Assembly (NCBI GenBank): GCA_041392855.1
Contig: JAWKLD010000001.1
Coordinates: 129,501 to 193,500, forward strand
Length of the DNA: 64,000 nt
Direction of reading: 5' to 3'
Source of the DNA: Flavipsychrobacter sp.
GTDB lineage: Bacteria > Bacteroidota > Bacteroidia > Chitinophagales > Chitinophagaceae
Position 1 is the first letter of the stretch. Each line of letters starts with the position of its first letter. A model generated the notes under the pieces. That model did no database searches. It saw nothing but the letters and a program-made list of their open reading frames with translations, and was not told where the DNA came from. Of the stretch, positions 33,654-42,897 are shown in pieces. The position numbers were made by a program, and so were the translations under genes.

Positions 33654-34132
33654 TTCTTTTTCTTGTTTTCTTTAGCAACTTCTTTTATAGCAGTTCTTTT
33701 TATTTCCTCTGTTTTTAGCAAACTATTCTTACGTTCTTCGTTATATTTCTTTAAGTCAAGTTTAGCAGTGTCTCTATCTACAATATTACCTGATAGCACA
33801 TCTCTTATACTTTGTTCATATTGTTCCTGTGCACTTACTCTGTCAGATAGGGAGTCTACGGTGTGTTTCAGTTTTATAATTTGAGATCTATTACTGCCTG
33901 AAGCATAGCCGGGTACATAGTACTTCAAAGGCGTATAAAGTATTAACGCAATAGTAATGAAGGAAACCATTACGAATAATGTACTAAGAAGAATGTATAG
34001 TTTACGCATAGTAAGACGATAAGAAGCTACCTCTTCCAGCGAGTTATCATCGATAAACACTATCCTATATTGAGTGCTTAACTTTTTAAAAAATCCTGAT
34101 TTTAAGTTCTTATCGTTCTTAACTTTTCCCAT
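33650..34132 (-). CDS. M23-peptidase N-terminal-like membrane protein lacking the LytM domain
   Basis: 160 aa from ATG 34132 (MGKVKNDKN). The N-terminal cytosolic segment FFKKLSTQYRIVFIDDNSLE, a membrane span at ~45-66, and the periplasmic TPLKYYVPGYASGSNRSQII followed by a coiled coil (LKHTVDSLSDRVSAQEQYEQ) match the N-terminal half of Bacteroidota M23 endopeptidases. The zinc LytM domain is missing and the protein ends in a Lys-rich tail, so it may be a scaffold or regulator. A start further upstream (34159) is possible; 34177 overlaps the promoter. Confidence 0.72.
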   Translation of the reverse strand: MGKVKNDKNLKSGFFKKLSTQYRIVFIDDNSLEEVASYRLTMRKLYILLSTLFVMVSFITIALILYTPLKYYVPGYASGSNRSQIIKLKHTVDSLSDRVSAQEQYEQSIRDVLSGNIVDRDTAKLDLKKYNEERKNSLLKTEEIKRTAIKEVAKENKKKK

Positions 34133-34174
34133 TGGCTTGCAATTTACATTTTTGCGCATTACGACCGAGCAAAA

Positions 34175-34182
34175 CAAACTTA
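34175..34182 (-). promoter_or_regulatory. -7 element of the M23-like/atpZ/sprT operon
   Basis: Minus-strand TAAGTTTG, an exact TAnnTTTG match, about 43 bases before the chosen start at 34132. It rules out the TTG at 34177 as the start. Confidence 0.5.
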
Positions 34183-34224
34183 AATATTAAACACATATGT
34201 TAAATAAAACGATTTGTAGTATTT

Positions 34225-34255
34225 TTTGAAAGAATAAAGTGATAAGCGTATTTTG
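34225..34255 (+). promoter_or_regulatory. Probable promoter of the SprE-like gene
   Basis: TTTG at 34225-34228, a 20-bp spacer, and TATTTTG at 34249-34255. This leaves about 75 bases of leader before the TTG start at 34336. The leader includes a minimal ATG-GTA-TTA-TAG reading frame. Confidence 0.4.
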
Positions 34256-34335
34256 CCCTCTCTTGACGGCACAAAATATTTTGATGGTATTATAGTTAAT
34301 ATAGTATCAGTTTAAAAAAGTGACATATAAATACA

Positions 34336-37300
34336 TTGAACTCTAGAATATTCGCATTAGTTTTCTTTTTTATTTGTTTGGGGTTGTACCCCAATAACTA
34401 TGCGCATGCTCAATTGTTCAAAAAATCAAAGAAGCAAGCTGAAAAAGAAGTGTCTGCACCGCCTAGGAGTAAGGCAGACAGCATAAAGGTGGTAAGAGGC
34501 CAAAGGTTAGATTCCATAAAAAATGCTCAGAAGACCTATTTTGAAGAGCTTAAGGAAGAACGTCAAAAAAAGCTGGATTCTACACGCAAGGCCCAAAAAG
34601 CGTATAATGATAGTATACAAACAGCTAGAAAGTATATTCTAGACTCAACCCGGACAGCGCAAAAAAACTATTTTGATAGTGTTAAGCTGGTCAGACAACA
34701 CAAGCTGGATAGTATGAAGGCTGCACGTCAAAAAGTAGCTGATAGCCTAAGGGTAATAAGAGAATATAAACAATCTAAGGCTTATAAAGATAGTATAACT
34801 GTTGCCAGACAGGCAAGGGTAGACTCCATACAAGCAGTAAGAAAAGCCTATTTCGATAGTGTACGTACTGTTAGGAAGAGAATAATGGATAGCACCATTG
34901 CTGTTCGAAAGGCATATATAGATAGTATAAAGGCAATACAGAAAAAAAGGTCGGATAGTCTTGCTGTAGTAAGGGCATACAGACAGAGCAAAAGGTATAA
35001 AGACAGTGTACAAATAGTTAGAAAGCTGAGGCTGGATAGCATGCGTGCTGTGCGCAAAGAATATTTTGACAGTCTAGCAAAGGAGCGGAAAAGAGTGAAT
35101 GATAGTGCTATTGCTGTGAGAAAAGCCTTTTTAGATAGTATGACCGCTTCTAGGAACAAGTATCTGGATAGTGTGAAGGCCGTAAGAAAAATAAGGTCGG
35201 ATAGTTTGGCTAAGATAAAGGAAGAACGAGATAAAGAGCGAAAATTAAATAGAAAGAATAGAGAGAAAAATAAAGAACTCGCCCTAGAGCTCAAGATAAA
35301 GAAAAAACGAGAGGCATGGAGTAATGAGAAAATGCTGAAAAAGAAATGGTCTTTGCCACGGCAAGTGATACAAAACACTTTTTCAAGGTATAATTATTAC
35401 TTCAATGCCGATAGGAAAATGGATGAAGCCATACGGAATATGCTGCGGTTCCGGCAAGAGAACTATGATTCGCTCTTAGCATTATATCCATTTGACCCTG
35501 ATAGAGATTCTACGGTGTTGGCTCCTGATATGGATAGTATTATCCAAAAAGCGTCATTAGGTATACAAATACATGACCCTAGAACGAAATGGGGTGATGA
35601 TCTTTATTTGTTATTAGGGCAAGCCTATTATTACAAAGGCGATTATAAGAATGCCGCAGCTTCTTTCCAGTATATAGTAAGCCTAAGAGATAAAAAGAAA
35701 AAGAAAAGAAACAAATCACGCAAAAAATCAAGCTCAATAGTAGAGAAGGAAGATAAAGGAGTTGTAGGCTTAATTAAGCATCGCTCGGTACATAACCAAG
35801 CTATATTATGGCTGGCTAGAACGTATACAGAGTCTCATAAGGAAGGTGAAGCTGAATCTGTACTGGATCTTATTGAGAATGATCCAAACTTCCCTGAGTC
35901 GCTACGAGGAAGAATGGCCTTGGAAAAAGCATATATAGGGCTTAGTGATGGAGATTATAGAGGAGCTACAGAACACTTGAGGATAGTAAGCAATGATGAT
36001 AAATTGCCTAAATGGATCAGAAGAAGAGCATCCTATATAAATGGGCAATTGCTACAAGAGCAAGGCGATTATGTTGCATCTGCTGAAAGTTTTAGAAAGA
36101 CAATAAAGCTCCATCCTAATATTGACATGGACTTCTATTCGAGGAAGAACTTAGCCTATAGTTATATGCTAAGCGGGACGGAACAGGAGCGAGCAACAGC
36201 AATGCTGGAGAAGGTATTGAAGGACGGTAAATATGCTAAGTATTATGAGCAAGTTTACTTTGTATTGGGGCAGCTAGCAGTCAACAATAACAATACGGAA
36301 GATGGTATAGATTATTTGAAAAAAAGTATTAGTTCGCCTAAATCTTCTGCTGAGCAAAAGGGGAAATCTTTTGCATTATTAGGGAATGTATATTATAACT
36401 CTAAGGAGTACGAGAATGCCAAAAACTCCTATGATAGTGCTATCCAATTTGCTACCTCTGTACCTGATGATACTCTAATGTCGGTTGCCGTTAAAAGAGC
36501 GGGTGTATTGGAAGAGTTGACTACTCCTCTTAGAGTTATTCGTCACAACGATAGCTTGCTGGATCTGGCTATGAAAACGCCTAAGGAGCAAAAAAGTATT
36601 GTCAGGAAGTATATTAAAATCCTAGAAAGGAGAATAGCAGATAGTATTTTCCAGGCAGAGAATGCAGGGCTGAACAATATAGCTAAGAACTCTGGTAACA
36701 GGAAAGGGAACTACGCCAACTGGTATTTTTCTAACCCTGCACAGTTGCAAAAAGGCTACAATGCATTTAAACAAAAATGGGGTAATCGGGAATTGGCAGA
36801 TGACTGGAGGAGGCTTTCCGCTGGTGGTTTTAACGGACAAAATAATAATGAAGCAGCTGAAACAGAAGGGGCAGAAGGTGTAGATGAGAATGGTATACCT
36901 ACAGAAGAGAGTTTATTAGCCGCTATCCCAAAAGCGGGTAAAGAACAAGAGGAAAAGTTAAAAGAGGTAAGAAGAGCTTATGTAGATGTTGCTAATGCAT
37001 ATGTCCAAGCACTTGAAGATTATCCACCAGCCATACATACTTTAGATACACTCAATATACGTTTCCCCGACCATGAGCATAAGGCAGAGGAACTATATAT
37101 AAGGTATATCATCAACTTAAGAGAAGGTAATCTAGATAAGGCCAGTGAATATAGCCAGCGTCTCATAAAAGAGTATAGTGACTCTGAGTGGGCAAGTTTG
37201 GTACAGCCTAAAGAAAAGGTAGAGGTGATCAAGACTGATGTTAGTGTCTCCAACTATTATGATGAGACCTACCAGTCATTGATGAGTAGAGATTATACCA

Positions 37301-37962
37301 ATGTGCTTACAAGAGCAAGGAATGGTCAGAAGTTGTATAAGGACTCAGTGTATAGCAACCGTTTTAGGATCATGGAAGCCATTGCTTTGGCAGGTAGTGG
37401 TGACTATGAATATGCAGATTCATTACTTACAGACTTCATGAGTGCTCATCCATCGTCATCATTAAGAAGCTGGGCGGAAGCTGTATTGCGATACATTAAT
37501 AAAAATAAGGCCTCGTCAGTAGGTGGAGAAACTCCTGCAAAACCACAGCCCAAACCTGCTAATATACCTATAGCACAAGCACCTAGTAATGCTCCAGTGG
37601 CGTTTAAGTATAATGCTAATGAGAATCATTATGTCCTCTTTACATTCAATAAAATGGAGCAGAGGGCTATGGGAGTTAAAGCAGCTATCAACGATTTTAA
37701 TCAGTTCAAGTTTTCTTCATTGAACTTGAATACTGATATCTCTATGATAAGTGCTAAGCAAGGTATCGTTAATGTTAAGAGTTTTAATGGATTAAGTCAG
37801 GCAAAGATCTATATCAGAATGCTGCGTAGTACTAAGCAGATATTCAGAGAATACCAGAACGGAGAATACGACCTGATCATGATATCGGAAAGTAACTACA
37901 AAAAACTATTGGTAGATAAAGATATCGAGCCTTACCTTAAGTTTTACCAGTCTAAATACTAG
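34336..37962 (+). CDS. SprE/PorW-like TPR protein of the gliding/T9SS system with an 11-residue repeat array
   Basis: 1208 aa. A TTG start is required: the next upstream in-frame codon but two is a stop, and TTG gives a good signal peptide (cut after YAHA). Residues ~48-300 are an array of 11-residue units (DSxxAxRKxxx). TPR-like repeats follow from about 340 (DDLYLLLGQAYYYKGDYKNA, ESFRKTIKLHPNIDMDFYSR, FALLGNVYYNSKEYENAKNS). The C-terminal ~90 residues (YVLFTFNKMEQRAMGVKAAI) are conserved in SprE/PorW-type proteins needed for type IX secretion and gliding. The periplasmic location is inferred. T9SS cargo genes occur elsewhere in this window. Confidence 0.8.
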   Translation: MNSRIFALVFFFICLGLYPNNYAHAQLFKKSKKQAEKEVSAPPRSKADSIKVVRGQRLDSIKNAQKTYFEELKEERQKKLDSTRKAQKAYNDSIQTARKYILDSTRTAQKNYFDSVKLVRQHKLDSMKAARQKVADSLRVIREYKQSKAYKDSITVARQARVDSIQAVRKAYFDSVRTVRKRIMDSTIAVRKAYIDSIKAIQKKRSDSLAVVRAYRQSKRYKDSVQIVRKLRLDSMRAVRKEYFDSLAKERKRVNDSAIAVRKAFLDSMTASRNKYLDSVKAVRKIRSDSLAKIKEERDKERKLNRKNREKNKELALELKIKKKREAWSNEKMLKKKWSLPRQVIQNTFSRYNYYFNADRKMDEAIRNMLRFRQENYDSLLALYPFDPDRDSTVLAPDMDSIIQKASLGIQIHDPRTKWGDDLYLLLGQAYYYKGDYKNAAASFQYIVSLRDKKKKKRNKSRKKSSSIVEKEDKGVVGLIKHRSVHNQAILWLARTYTESHKEGEAESVLDLIENDPNFPESLRGRMALEKAYIGLSDGDYRGATEHLRIVSNDDKLPKWIRRRASYINGQLLQEQGDYVASAESFRKTIKLHPNIDMDFYSRKNLAYSYMLSGTEQERATAMLEKVLKDGKYAKYYEQVYFVLGQLAVNNNNTEDGIDYLKKSISSPKSSAEQKGKSFALLGNVYYNSKEYENAKNSYDSAIQFATSVPDDTLMSVAVKRAGVLEELTTPLRVIRHNDSLLDLAMKTPKEQKSIVRKYIKILERRIADSIFQAENAGLNNIAKNSGNRKGNYANWYFSNPAQLQKGYNAFKQKWGNRELADDWRRLSAGGFNGQNNNEAAETEGAEGVDENGIPTEESLLAAIPKAGKEQEEKLKEVRRAYVDVANAYVQALEDYPPAIHTLDTLNIRFPDHEHKAEELYIRYIINLREGNLDKASEYSQRLIKEYSDSEWASLVQPKEKVEVIKTDVSVSNYYDETYQSLMSRDYTNVLTRARNGQKLYKDSVYSNRFRIMEAIALAGSGDYEYADSLLTDFMSAHPSSSLRSWAEAVLRYINKNKASSVGGETPAKPQPKPANIPIAQAPSNAPVAFKYNANENHYVLFTFNKMEQRAMGVKAAINDFNQFKFSSLNLNTDISMISAKQGIVNVKSFNGLSQAKIYIRMLRSTKQIFREYQNGEYDLIMISESNYKKLLVDKDIEPYLKFYQSKY
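34477..35235 (+). repeat. Array of 33-bp (11-codon) repeats within the SprE-like gene
   Basis: An Asp-Ser pair recurs at residues 48, 59, 81, 92, 103, 114, 125, 136, 152, 163, 174, 185, 196, 207, 223, 234, 245, 256, 267, 278 and 289 (EE replaces it at 70). The step is 11, except for two 16-residue steps at YKQSKAYK and YRQSKRYK. Those two breaks are 71 residues apart, so a block of six units plus spacer (213 bp) was itself duplicated. The period of 11 fits a hendecad helix. Confidence 0.9.
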
Positions 37963-38047
37963 GGATAATAATATATATGGCAGCATCCCCGCAGCTATGT
38001 TTTGTAATTAGGATTTTCGTAAATTCATACAACAAAGACACCATCCT

Positions 38048-40309
38048 GTGCAGATTCTAAATACATTATACAATAAAGACGAGGAAGAAGAGAAAAAGCT
38101 CATTACCAGAGAGTATAGAGGGTTATTACGTTCATTAAAACAAAAAATGAAAAAGGGCGATAAAGCCCGAGTACGTAGAGCATTTGAAGTGGCTGTAGAT
38201 GCGCATATTGATATGCGCCGAAAGTCAGGGGAACCCTTTGTGCTACATCCAATAGCTGTAGCTCGAATTGTTGTTGAAGAGGTAGGATTAGGAGTTACCT
38301 CTGCGATGTGCGCTTTGCTACATGATGTTGTAGAAGATACAGAACTTACTTTAGAAGATATAGAAAGAGAGTTTGGAGCATCCCATGCAAAGATCATTGA
38401 TGGACTAACTAAAATTTCTCATGTAGTAGATTTAAAAGCTGATACGACAGTACAAGCAGAGAATTTTAGAAAGATATTATTAACACTTGCTGATGATCCT
38501 CGGGTTATACTTATCAAGCTTGCAGATAGATTGCATAACATGCGCACACTTGGAAGCATGGCTAAGGAGAAGCAACTGAAAATATCTTCTGAAACAACCT
38601 TTATATATTCTCCTTTAGCTCATAGATTGGGGCTGTACGAAATTAAATCTGAGCTGGAAGATCTATCGTTAAAGTACACACAACCCGAAGTGTATGAAGA
38701 AATAGAAAATGGACTAACAGAGACTAAACGTGAACGCTCAAAATATATAAGGGAGTTTATAAAACCCATCAAAGAAGAATTACAAAATCAAAAGTTTGAT
38801 ATAGATATTTTTGGTAGGCCCAAGTCTATTCATTCTATATGGAATAAAATGAAAACAAAACATGTTGCCTTTGAAGAGGTGTATGATTTGTTTGCCATCC
38901 GTATCATTATTGATACGCCAATAAAAAAAGAGAAAGAGGATTGCTGGAAGATATATTCCATTGTTACCAACTTTTATAAACCTAGTCCCGACCGCCTGAG
39001 AGATTGGATAAGTGTACCCAAAGGTAATGGGTATGAGGCGCTACATACAACAGTAATGGGGCCAGGTGGTAGATGGGTTGAAGTGCAGATACGTACTAAA
39101 CGTATGAATGAGATTGCAGAGAAAGGATTGGCAGCACACTGGCGATATAAGGAAGGAGGTAAGGACGATAAAGAAAGTAAGCTGGATAGTTGGTTGCAGC
39201 ACCTGCATGATGTATTGAGCAATCCCGATACAGACACGCTGGATTTCTTGCAAGATTTTAAATCCGATCTGTTCACAGAAGAGATATACATCTACACTCC
39301 TAAAGGGGAAATGAGGGTGCTTCCTAAGGGAGCAACTGCACTCGACTTTGCTTTTGATATACACTCTGAATTGGGTGCACGTTGTATCGGTGCAAAGGTG
39401 AACTACAGATTAGTACCCATAAGCTATAAGCTAACAAGCGGAGATCAGGTTGAAATAATAACCTCTTCAAAGCAAAGACCTAATGAAGATTGGTTGTCCT
39501 TTGTGATAACAGGTAAGGCCAAGTCAAGAATAAAGTATTACTTAAAAGAGGAAAAGAGAAAGACCGCAGAAGAAGGTAAGGAAATAGTAGAACGAAAGTT
39601 GAAAAACTTGGGTGTACCTATGTCCTTTCATAATATTCATGAGCTCACTACTTTTTATAAAAAAGATTCGCAGCTAGATCTGTTCTATGGCGTTGCTGTA
39701 GGCAATATTGATACTAAGGACTTTAAGAAGTTTAAGATACATGGTGATAAAATGTATCGTCCTGCAAAAGAAGTACAGCTAGATGCCAAACAGTTAGTTT
39801 CTGAAGAAGAGCTGTCAAAACAAAAACCTGCTAAGGGGTCTGAGCTGGTTATTTTTGGAGAGAGTTCTGATAAGATAAAATATAAACTGGCACAATGTTG
39901 TCAACCAATACCTGGTGATGATGTTTTTGGGTTTGTAACCTCATCGGAAGGTGTGAAAATTCATAGGAACGACTGCCCTAATGCAGCACAATTATTGGCT
40001 AACTATGGCCATAGGGTTGTGAAGACTAAATGGGCTAAGAATAAAGAGATATCTTTCCTTACAGGGGTGCGTATTATTGGTTTGGATGATGTAGGGGTGA
40101 TACAGAAGATTACCAATATCATTTCTGCCGAGTTGAATATGAATATGCGTTCTATTAGTATCGATTCTCACGATGGTATTTTTGATGGTACTATTATGGT
40201 GTATGTATTGGATAGAAGTGAACTGGATGAGTTGAGTAGGAAATTGCTGTCGCTAGATGGTATTAATAAAGTGCTTCGGTTAGAAGGTACGGAAGACAAT
40301 AACAAATAA
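38048..40309 (+). CDS. spoT: Bifunctional (p)ppGpp synthetase/hydrolase
   Basis: 753 aa from a GTG start. The HD hydrolase domain has FVLHPIAVARI (His67) and LLHDVVEDTEL (His92-Asp93). The synthetase domain has FGRPKSIHSIWNKM, VYDLFAIRIII and GYEALHTTVMGPGGRWVEVQ. A TGS domain (YIYTPKGEMRVLPKGATALD), a conserved Cys-containing region (AQCCQPIPGDDVFGF) and a C-terminal ACT domain follow. Both catalytic sites look intact, so this is a long Rel/SpoT-type protein that makes and removes ppGpp in the stringent response. It is 3 bp upstream of the M32 peptidase gene. Confidence 0.94.
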   Translation: MQILNTLYNKDEEEEKKLITREYRGLLRSLKQKMKKGDKARVRRAFEVAVDAHIDMRRKSGEPFVLHPIAVARIVVEEVGLGVTSAMCALLHDVVEDTELTLEDIEREFGASHAKIIDGLTKISHVVDLKADTTVQAENFRKILLTLADDPRVILIKLADRLHNMRTLGSMAKEKQLKISSETTFIYSPLAHRLGLYEIKSELEDLSLKYTQPEVYEEIENGLTETKRERSKYIREFIKPIKEELQNQKFDIDIFGRPKSIHSIWNKMKTKHVAFEEVYDLFAIRIIIDTPIKKEKEDCWKIYSIVTNFYKPSPDRLRDWISVPKGNGYEALHTTVMGPGGRWVEVQIRTKRMNEIAEKGLAAHWRYKEGGKDDKESKLDSWLQHLHDVLSNPDTDTLDFLQDFKSDLFTEEIYIYTPKGEMRVLPKGATALDFAFDIHSELGARCIGAKVNYRLVPISYKLTSGDQVEIITSSKQRPNEDWLSFVITGKAKSRIKYYLKEEKRKTAEEGKEIVERKLKNLGVPMSFHNIHELTTFYKKDSQLDLFYGVAVGNIDTKDFKKFKIHGDKMYRPAKEVQLDAKQLVSEEELSKQKPAKGSELVIFGESSDKIKYKLAQCCQPIPGDDVFGFVTSSEGVKIHRNDCPNAAQLLANYGHRVVKTKWAKNKEISFLTGVRIIGLDDVGVIQKITNIISAELNMNMRSISIDSHDGIFDGTIMVYVLDRSELDELSRKLLSLDGINKVLRLEGTEDNNK

Positions 40310-40312
40310 AAT

Positions 40313-41824
40313 ATGCTGAAACAAAAGTCTGCTAAAGAACTATATCAAGATTATAAGGAGATAAATCAAAAAGCAGCAGATGTCAATTATGCATCGGCAG
40401 TATTGGGCTGGGATCAAGAAGTCTTCATGCCTGCAAAGGGATTTGAACATAGAGGTAGGCAGTTAGCTACACTAGCCTCTTATAGTCATGAATTGCTTAC
40501 TAGTGAGCACTACGGCAATATATTAGAACAGCTACTAAGTAAGGATGGGTTAAGAGAAGATGAGTTAGCCAACGTACAACTTAGTAAAGAAGATTATGAT
40601 AAGGAGACTAAGCTGTCTACAAGTTTAGTGGAAAGATTGACTAATCAAGTAAGTAAAAGCTACGACGCTTGGATAAGGTCGAGGAAGGAGAATGATTATA
40701 AAGTATATGTGCCTGAGTTGACTAATATGCTGGCACTGACTAAAGAGAAAGCAGATGCCTATGGTTATGAAGGTCATGTCTATGATGCTTTGCTAGATGA
40801 GTATGAAAAAGGTGCTACAGTTGCTATGCTAGAGCCCATATTCTCTCAGGTAAAAGAACAGTTACCACCTTTATTAGCGAAGATCAAAGAGGCACAACAG
40901 GTAGAAAGCTCCTTCTTGTACAAAAACTACCCAAAAGATAAGCAGTGGGATTTTTCCATCGCCGTCTTGAAGAAAATGGGATATGATTTTGATGCGGGTA
41001 GGCAAGACTTGTCAGAGCATCCTTTTACTACTTCTTTTTCTCCAAACGATGTAAGGGTAACAACCAGAGTAGATGAAAATGATTTTGCGTCACTACTATG
41101 GAGTAGTATACATGAAGGCGGTCATGCGCTATATGAGCAAGGGTTGTTAGCAGAGCAATATGGTTTGCCATTAGGAGAGGCGGCCTCATTATCGATACAT
41201 GAGTCCCAATCTAGAATTTGGGAGAATAATGTTGGAAGAAGTCTACTGTTTTGGAAACATTTTTATCCAGAGTTGACAGGCTTGTTTCCCGATCAGCTAA
41301 ATGGTGTGGACGTAAATGCATTTTACAAGTCTATAAATAAAGTAACGCCATCGCTTATTAGAACGGAGTCTGATGAGTTGACATACCATTTCCATGTATT
41401 GATCCGTTATGAAATAGAAAAAGAACTACTGTCAGGAGCTATTAATGTAGCAGACTTGGCAGAAGTATGGAATAGCCGTTATCAAAACTACTTGGGGGTG
41501 TCAGCTACTAACGATAAAGAAGGAGTGCTGCAAGATGTGCACTGGGCTCATGGTAGCTTTGGTTATTTCCCTACTTATTCTTTAGGTAGTTTTTATGCGG
41601 CACAGTTTTATAAGCAAGCTAAAAAAGATATGCCCGATCTTGAAGCAAATATCGCAATAGGTTCGTTTAAATATTTTCATCAATGGCTGACCAATAAGGT
41701 GCATGTTCATGGTAGAAAATACCGTTCTGAAGAATTATGCGAAAGGATTACAGGAGAAGGATTGAACTTGGGAGCATTTATGGAGTACGCTACTACTAAA
41801 TACGGCAATATATACGGGATATAG
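40313..41824 (+). CDS. M32 family carboxypeptidase (Taq type)
   Basis: 503-aa M32 metallocarboxypeptidase. The zinc motif is SSIHEGGHALYEQGL (His267, Glu268, His271), with the downstream Glu in ASLSIHESQSRIWEN. Other family segments are VLGWDQEVFMPAKG at the N-terminus and the active-site SDELTYHFHVLIRYEIEK. It removes C-terminal residues from peptides in the cytosol. The length is typical (about 500 aa). It is co-transcribed with spoT (3-bp gap) and probably with the next gene (8-bp gap). Confidence 0.94.
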   Translation: MLKQKSAKELYQDYKEINQKAADVNYASAVLGWDQEVFMPAKGFEHRGRQLATLASYSHELLTSEHYGNILEQLLSKDGLREDELANVQLSKEDYDKETKLSTSLVERLTNQVSKSYDAWIRSRKENDYKVYVPELTNMLALTKEKADAYGYEGHVYDALLDEYEKGATVAMLEPIFSQVKEQLPPLLAKIKEAQQVESSFLYKNYPKDKQWDFSIAVLKKMGYDFDAGRQDLSEHPFTTSFSPNDVRVTTRVDENDFASLLWSSIHEGGHALYEQGLLAEQYGLPLGEAASLSIHESQSRIWENNVGRSLLFWKHFYPELTGLFPDQLNGVDVNAFYKSINKVTPSLIRTESDELTYHFHVLIRYEIEKELLSGAINVADLAEVWNSRYQNYLGVSATNDKEGVLQDVHWAHGSFGYFPTYSLGSFYAAQFYKQAKKDMPDLEANIAIGSFKYFHQWLTNKVHVHGRKYRSEELCERITGEGLNLGAFMEYATTKYGNIYGI

Positions 41825-41832
41825 CATAAGGT

Positions 41833-42339
41833 ATGCCAAAAGAGAGCTATATATATACCGAAGCATTAACAAAAGAAGAGTATGCTTTTTTAGAAAAAAA
41901 GGCAGAAAAAGAAGGAGCTCAGTTTTATAAGGTGGCAAGGGTTTTGATGGCATTCTGCTTTATAATCCCTTTTATTTTTGCATGGTTTCAGGCAGCAGAG
42001 GGCGATGAGATCGAAATTGAGATAGCGTTTTCTTATGCGAGGTACTTTTTCGGTGTTTTGTTTCTTTTGGTTTTTGCAGGTAGTATTATGTTTGTCAGCT
42101 ATAAGCGGAATTTAGGAAAGTTACATGCAGATCTGAAGGACAAGCTAAAAGTGATAGAGCGTACATACATAAAGCGGAAGCAATATATGCCTCATAATAA
42201 TTCCTATTATTTCTACTTGGAATCGCCTAACAAATTGAGCATAGAAGTAAGAGCGCAAGATTTTAATAATTATGCCAACGGCGATGAGCTAAACATCGAG
42301 TATGCAGCCCACTCAAAATTCTATTTCAGTTATTTTTAG
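41833..42339 (+). CDS. Two-span membrane protein of unknown function
   Basis: 168 aa. A charged N-terminus (YTEALTKEEYAFLEKKAEKE) is followed by two hydrophobic spans (VLMAFCFIIPFIFAWF and FFGVLFLLVFAGSIMFV) and an 80-residue soluble beta-rich domain. No family is recognised. It is the third gene of the spoT-M32 run. Its end is close to the rimM promoter, so it seems to close the operon, although no terminator hairpin is visible. Confidence 0.75.
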   Translation: MPKESYIYTEALTKEEYAFLEKKAEKEGAQFYKVARVLMAFCFIIPFIFAWFQAAEGDEIEIEIAFSYARYFFGVLFLLVFAGSIMFVSYKRNLGKLHADLKDKLKVIERTYIKRKQYMPHNNSYYFYLESPNKLSIEVRAQDFNNYANGDELNIEYAAHSKFYFSYF

Positions 42340-42349
42340 TGCTTTCGAT

Positions 42350-42357
42350 TAACTTTG
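42350..42357 (+). promoter_or_regulatory. -7 element of the rimM-trmD promoter
   Basis: TAACTTTG, an exact TAnnTTTG match, 12 bases before the rimM ATG at 42370. It overlaps an alternative TTG start (42355), which is thereby excluded. Confidence 0.55.
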
Positions 42358-42369
42358 CACGAAGTTTTT

Positions 42370-42897
42370 ATGGTAAGGATCGGTAAAATAGTAGCTACCC
42401 ATGGTTTGCAAGGCACTGTGATATTAAAGCATATCGTAGAGAAGAGCAACTGGTTAAAGGCAAACGATGTGCTGTTTGTTGCGTTGAGGAAGGGGAGCAA
42501 TATCCCTTATTTTGTGCAAGAAGTGAAGGAGAAAAGTTCCGATGAACAACACATTTTGCTAGAGGAGATAACCACAATGGAGGACGCTAAAGTCTTAGTA
42601 GGCAAAGATGTGTATGTTTCAGAAGATGTGCTTGGTAAGACAAGTAAAGAATCTCCGTTGATGTGGGTAGGTTTTAACATTGTAGATAAAACTGTAGGAG
42701 GTATAGGGGAGATTGCAGATGTAATGCAAGCGGGTCAGCAGTGGATAGCAACTGTTATGTATGAAGATAATGAGGTGTTGATACCATTAGTAGAAGAAAT
42801 AATTTTAGATATAAACATCCGCAATAGATACTTAAGAGTTGACCTGCCGGATGGTTTATTAGATGTATATACAGGAGATAGCAATGATGAGGATTGA
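42370..42897 (+). CDS. rimM: Ribosome maturation factor RimM
   Basis: 175 aa from ATG 42370 (MVRIGKIVATHGLQG, the classical RimM N-terminus). The N-terminal beta-barrel domain is followed by the PRC-barrel domain (MWVGFNIVDKTVGGIGEIAD, then VLIPLVEEIILDINIRNRYL and the conserved LPDGLLD). It helps 30S head assembly and binds S19. It overlaps trmD by 11 bp. rpsP, which usually precedes rimM in other bacteria, is absent; a promoter lies directly upstream instead. Confidence 0.93.
   Translation: MVRIGKIVATHGLQGTVILKHIVEKSNWLKANDVLFVALRKGSNIPYFVQEVKEKSSDEQHILLEEITTMEDAKVLVGKDVYVSEDVLGKTSKESPLMWVGFNIVDKTVGGIGEIADVMQAGQQWIATVMYEDNEVLIPLVEEIILDINIRNRYLRVDLPDGLLDVYTGDSNDED

Noticed and set aside
34848..35378. 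176-codon minus-strand ORF inside the SprE-like repeat array
   Set aside because: It stays open only because the 33-bp repeat has no stop in that frame; the product is a repetitive Leu/Ser/Phe string.
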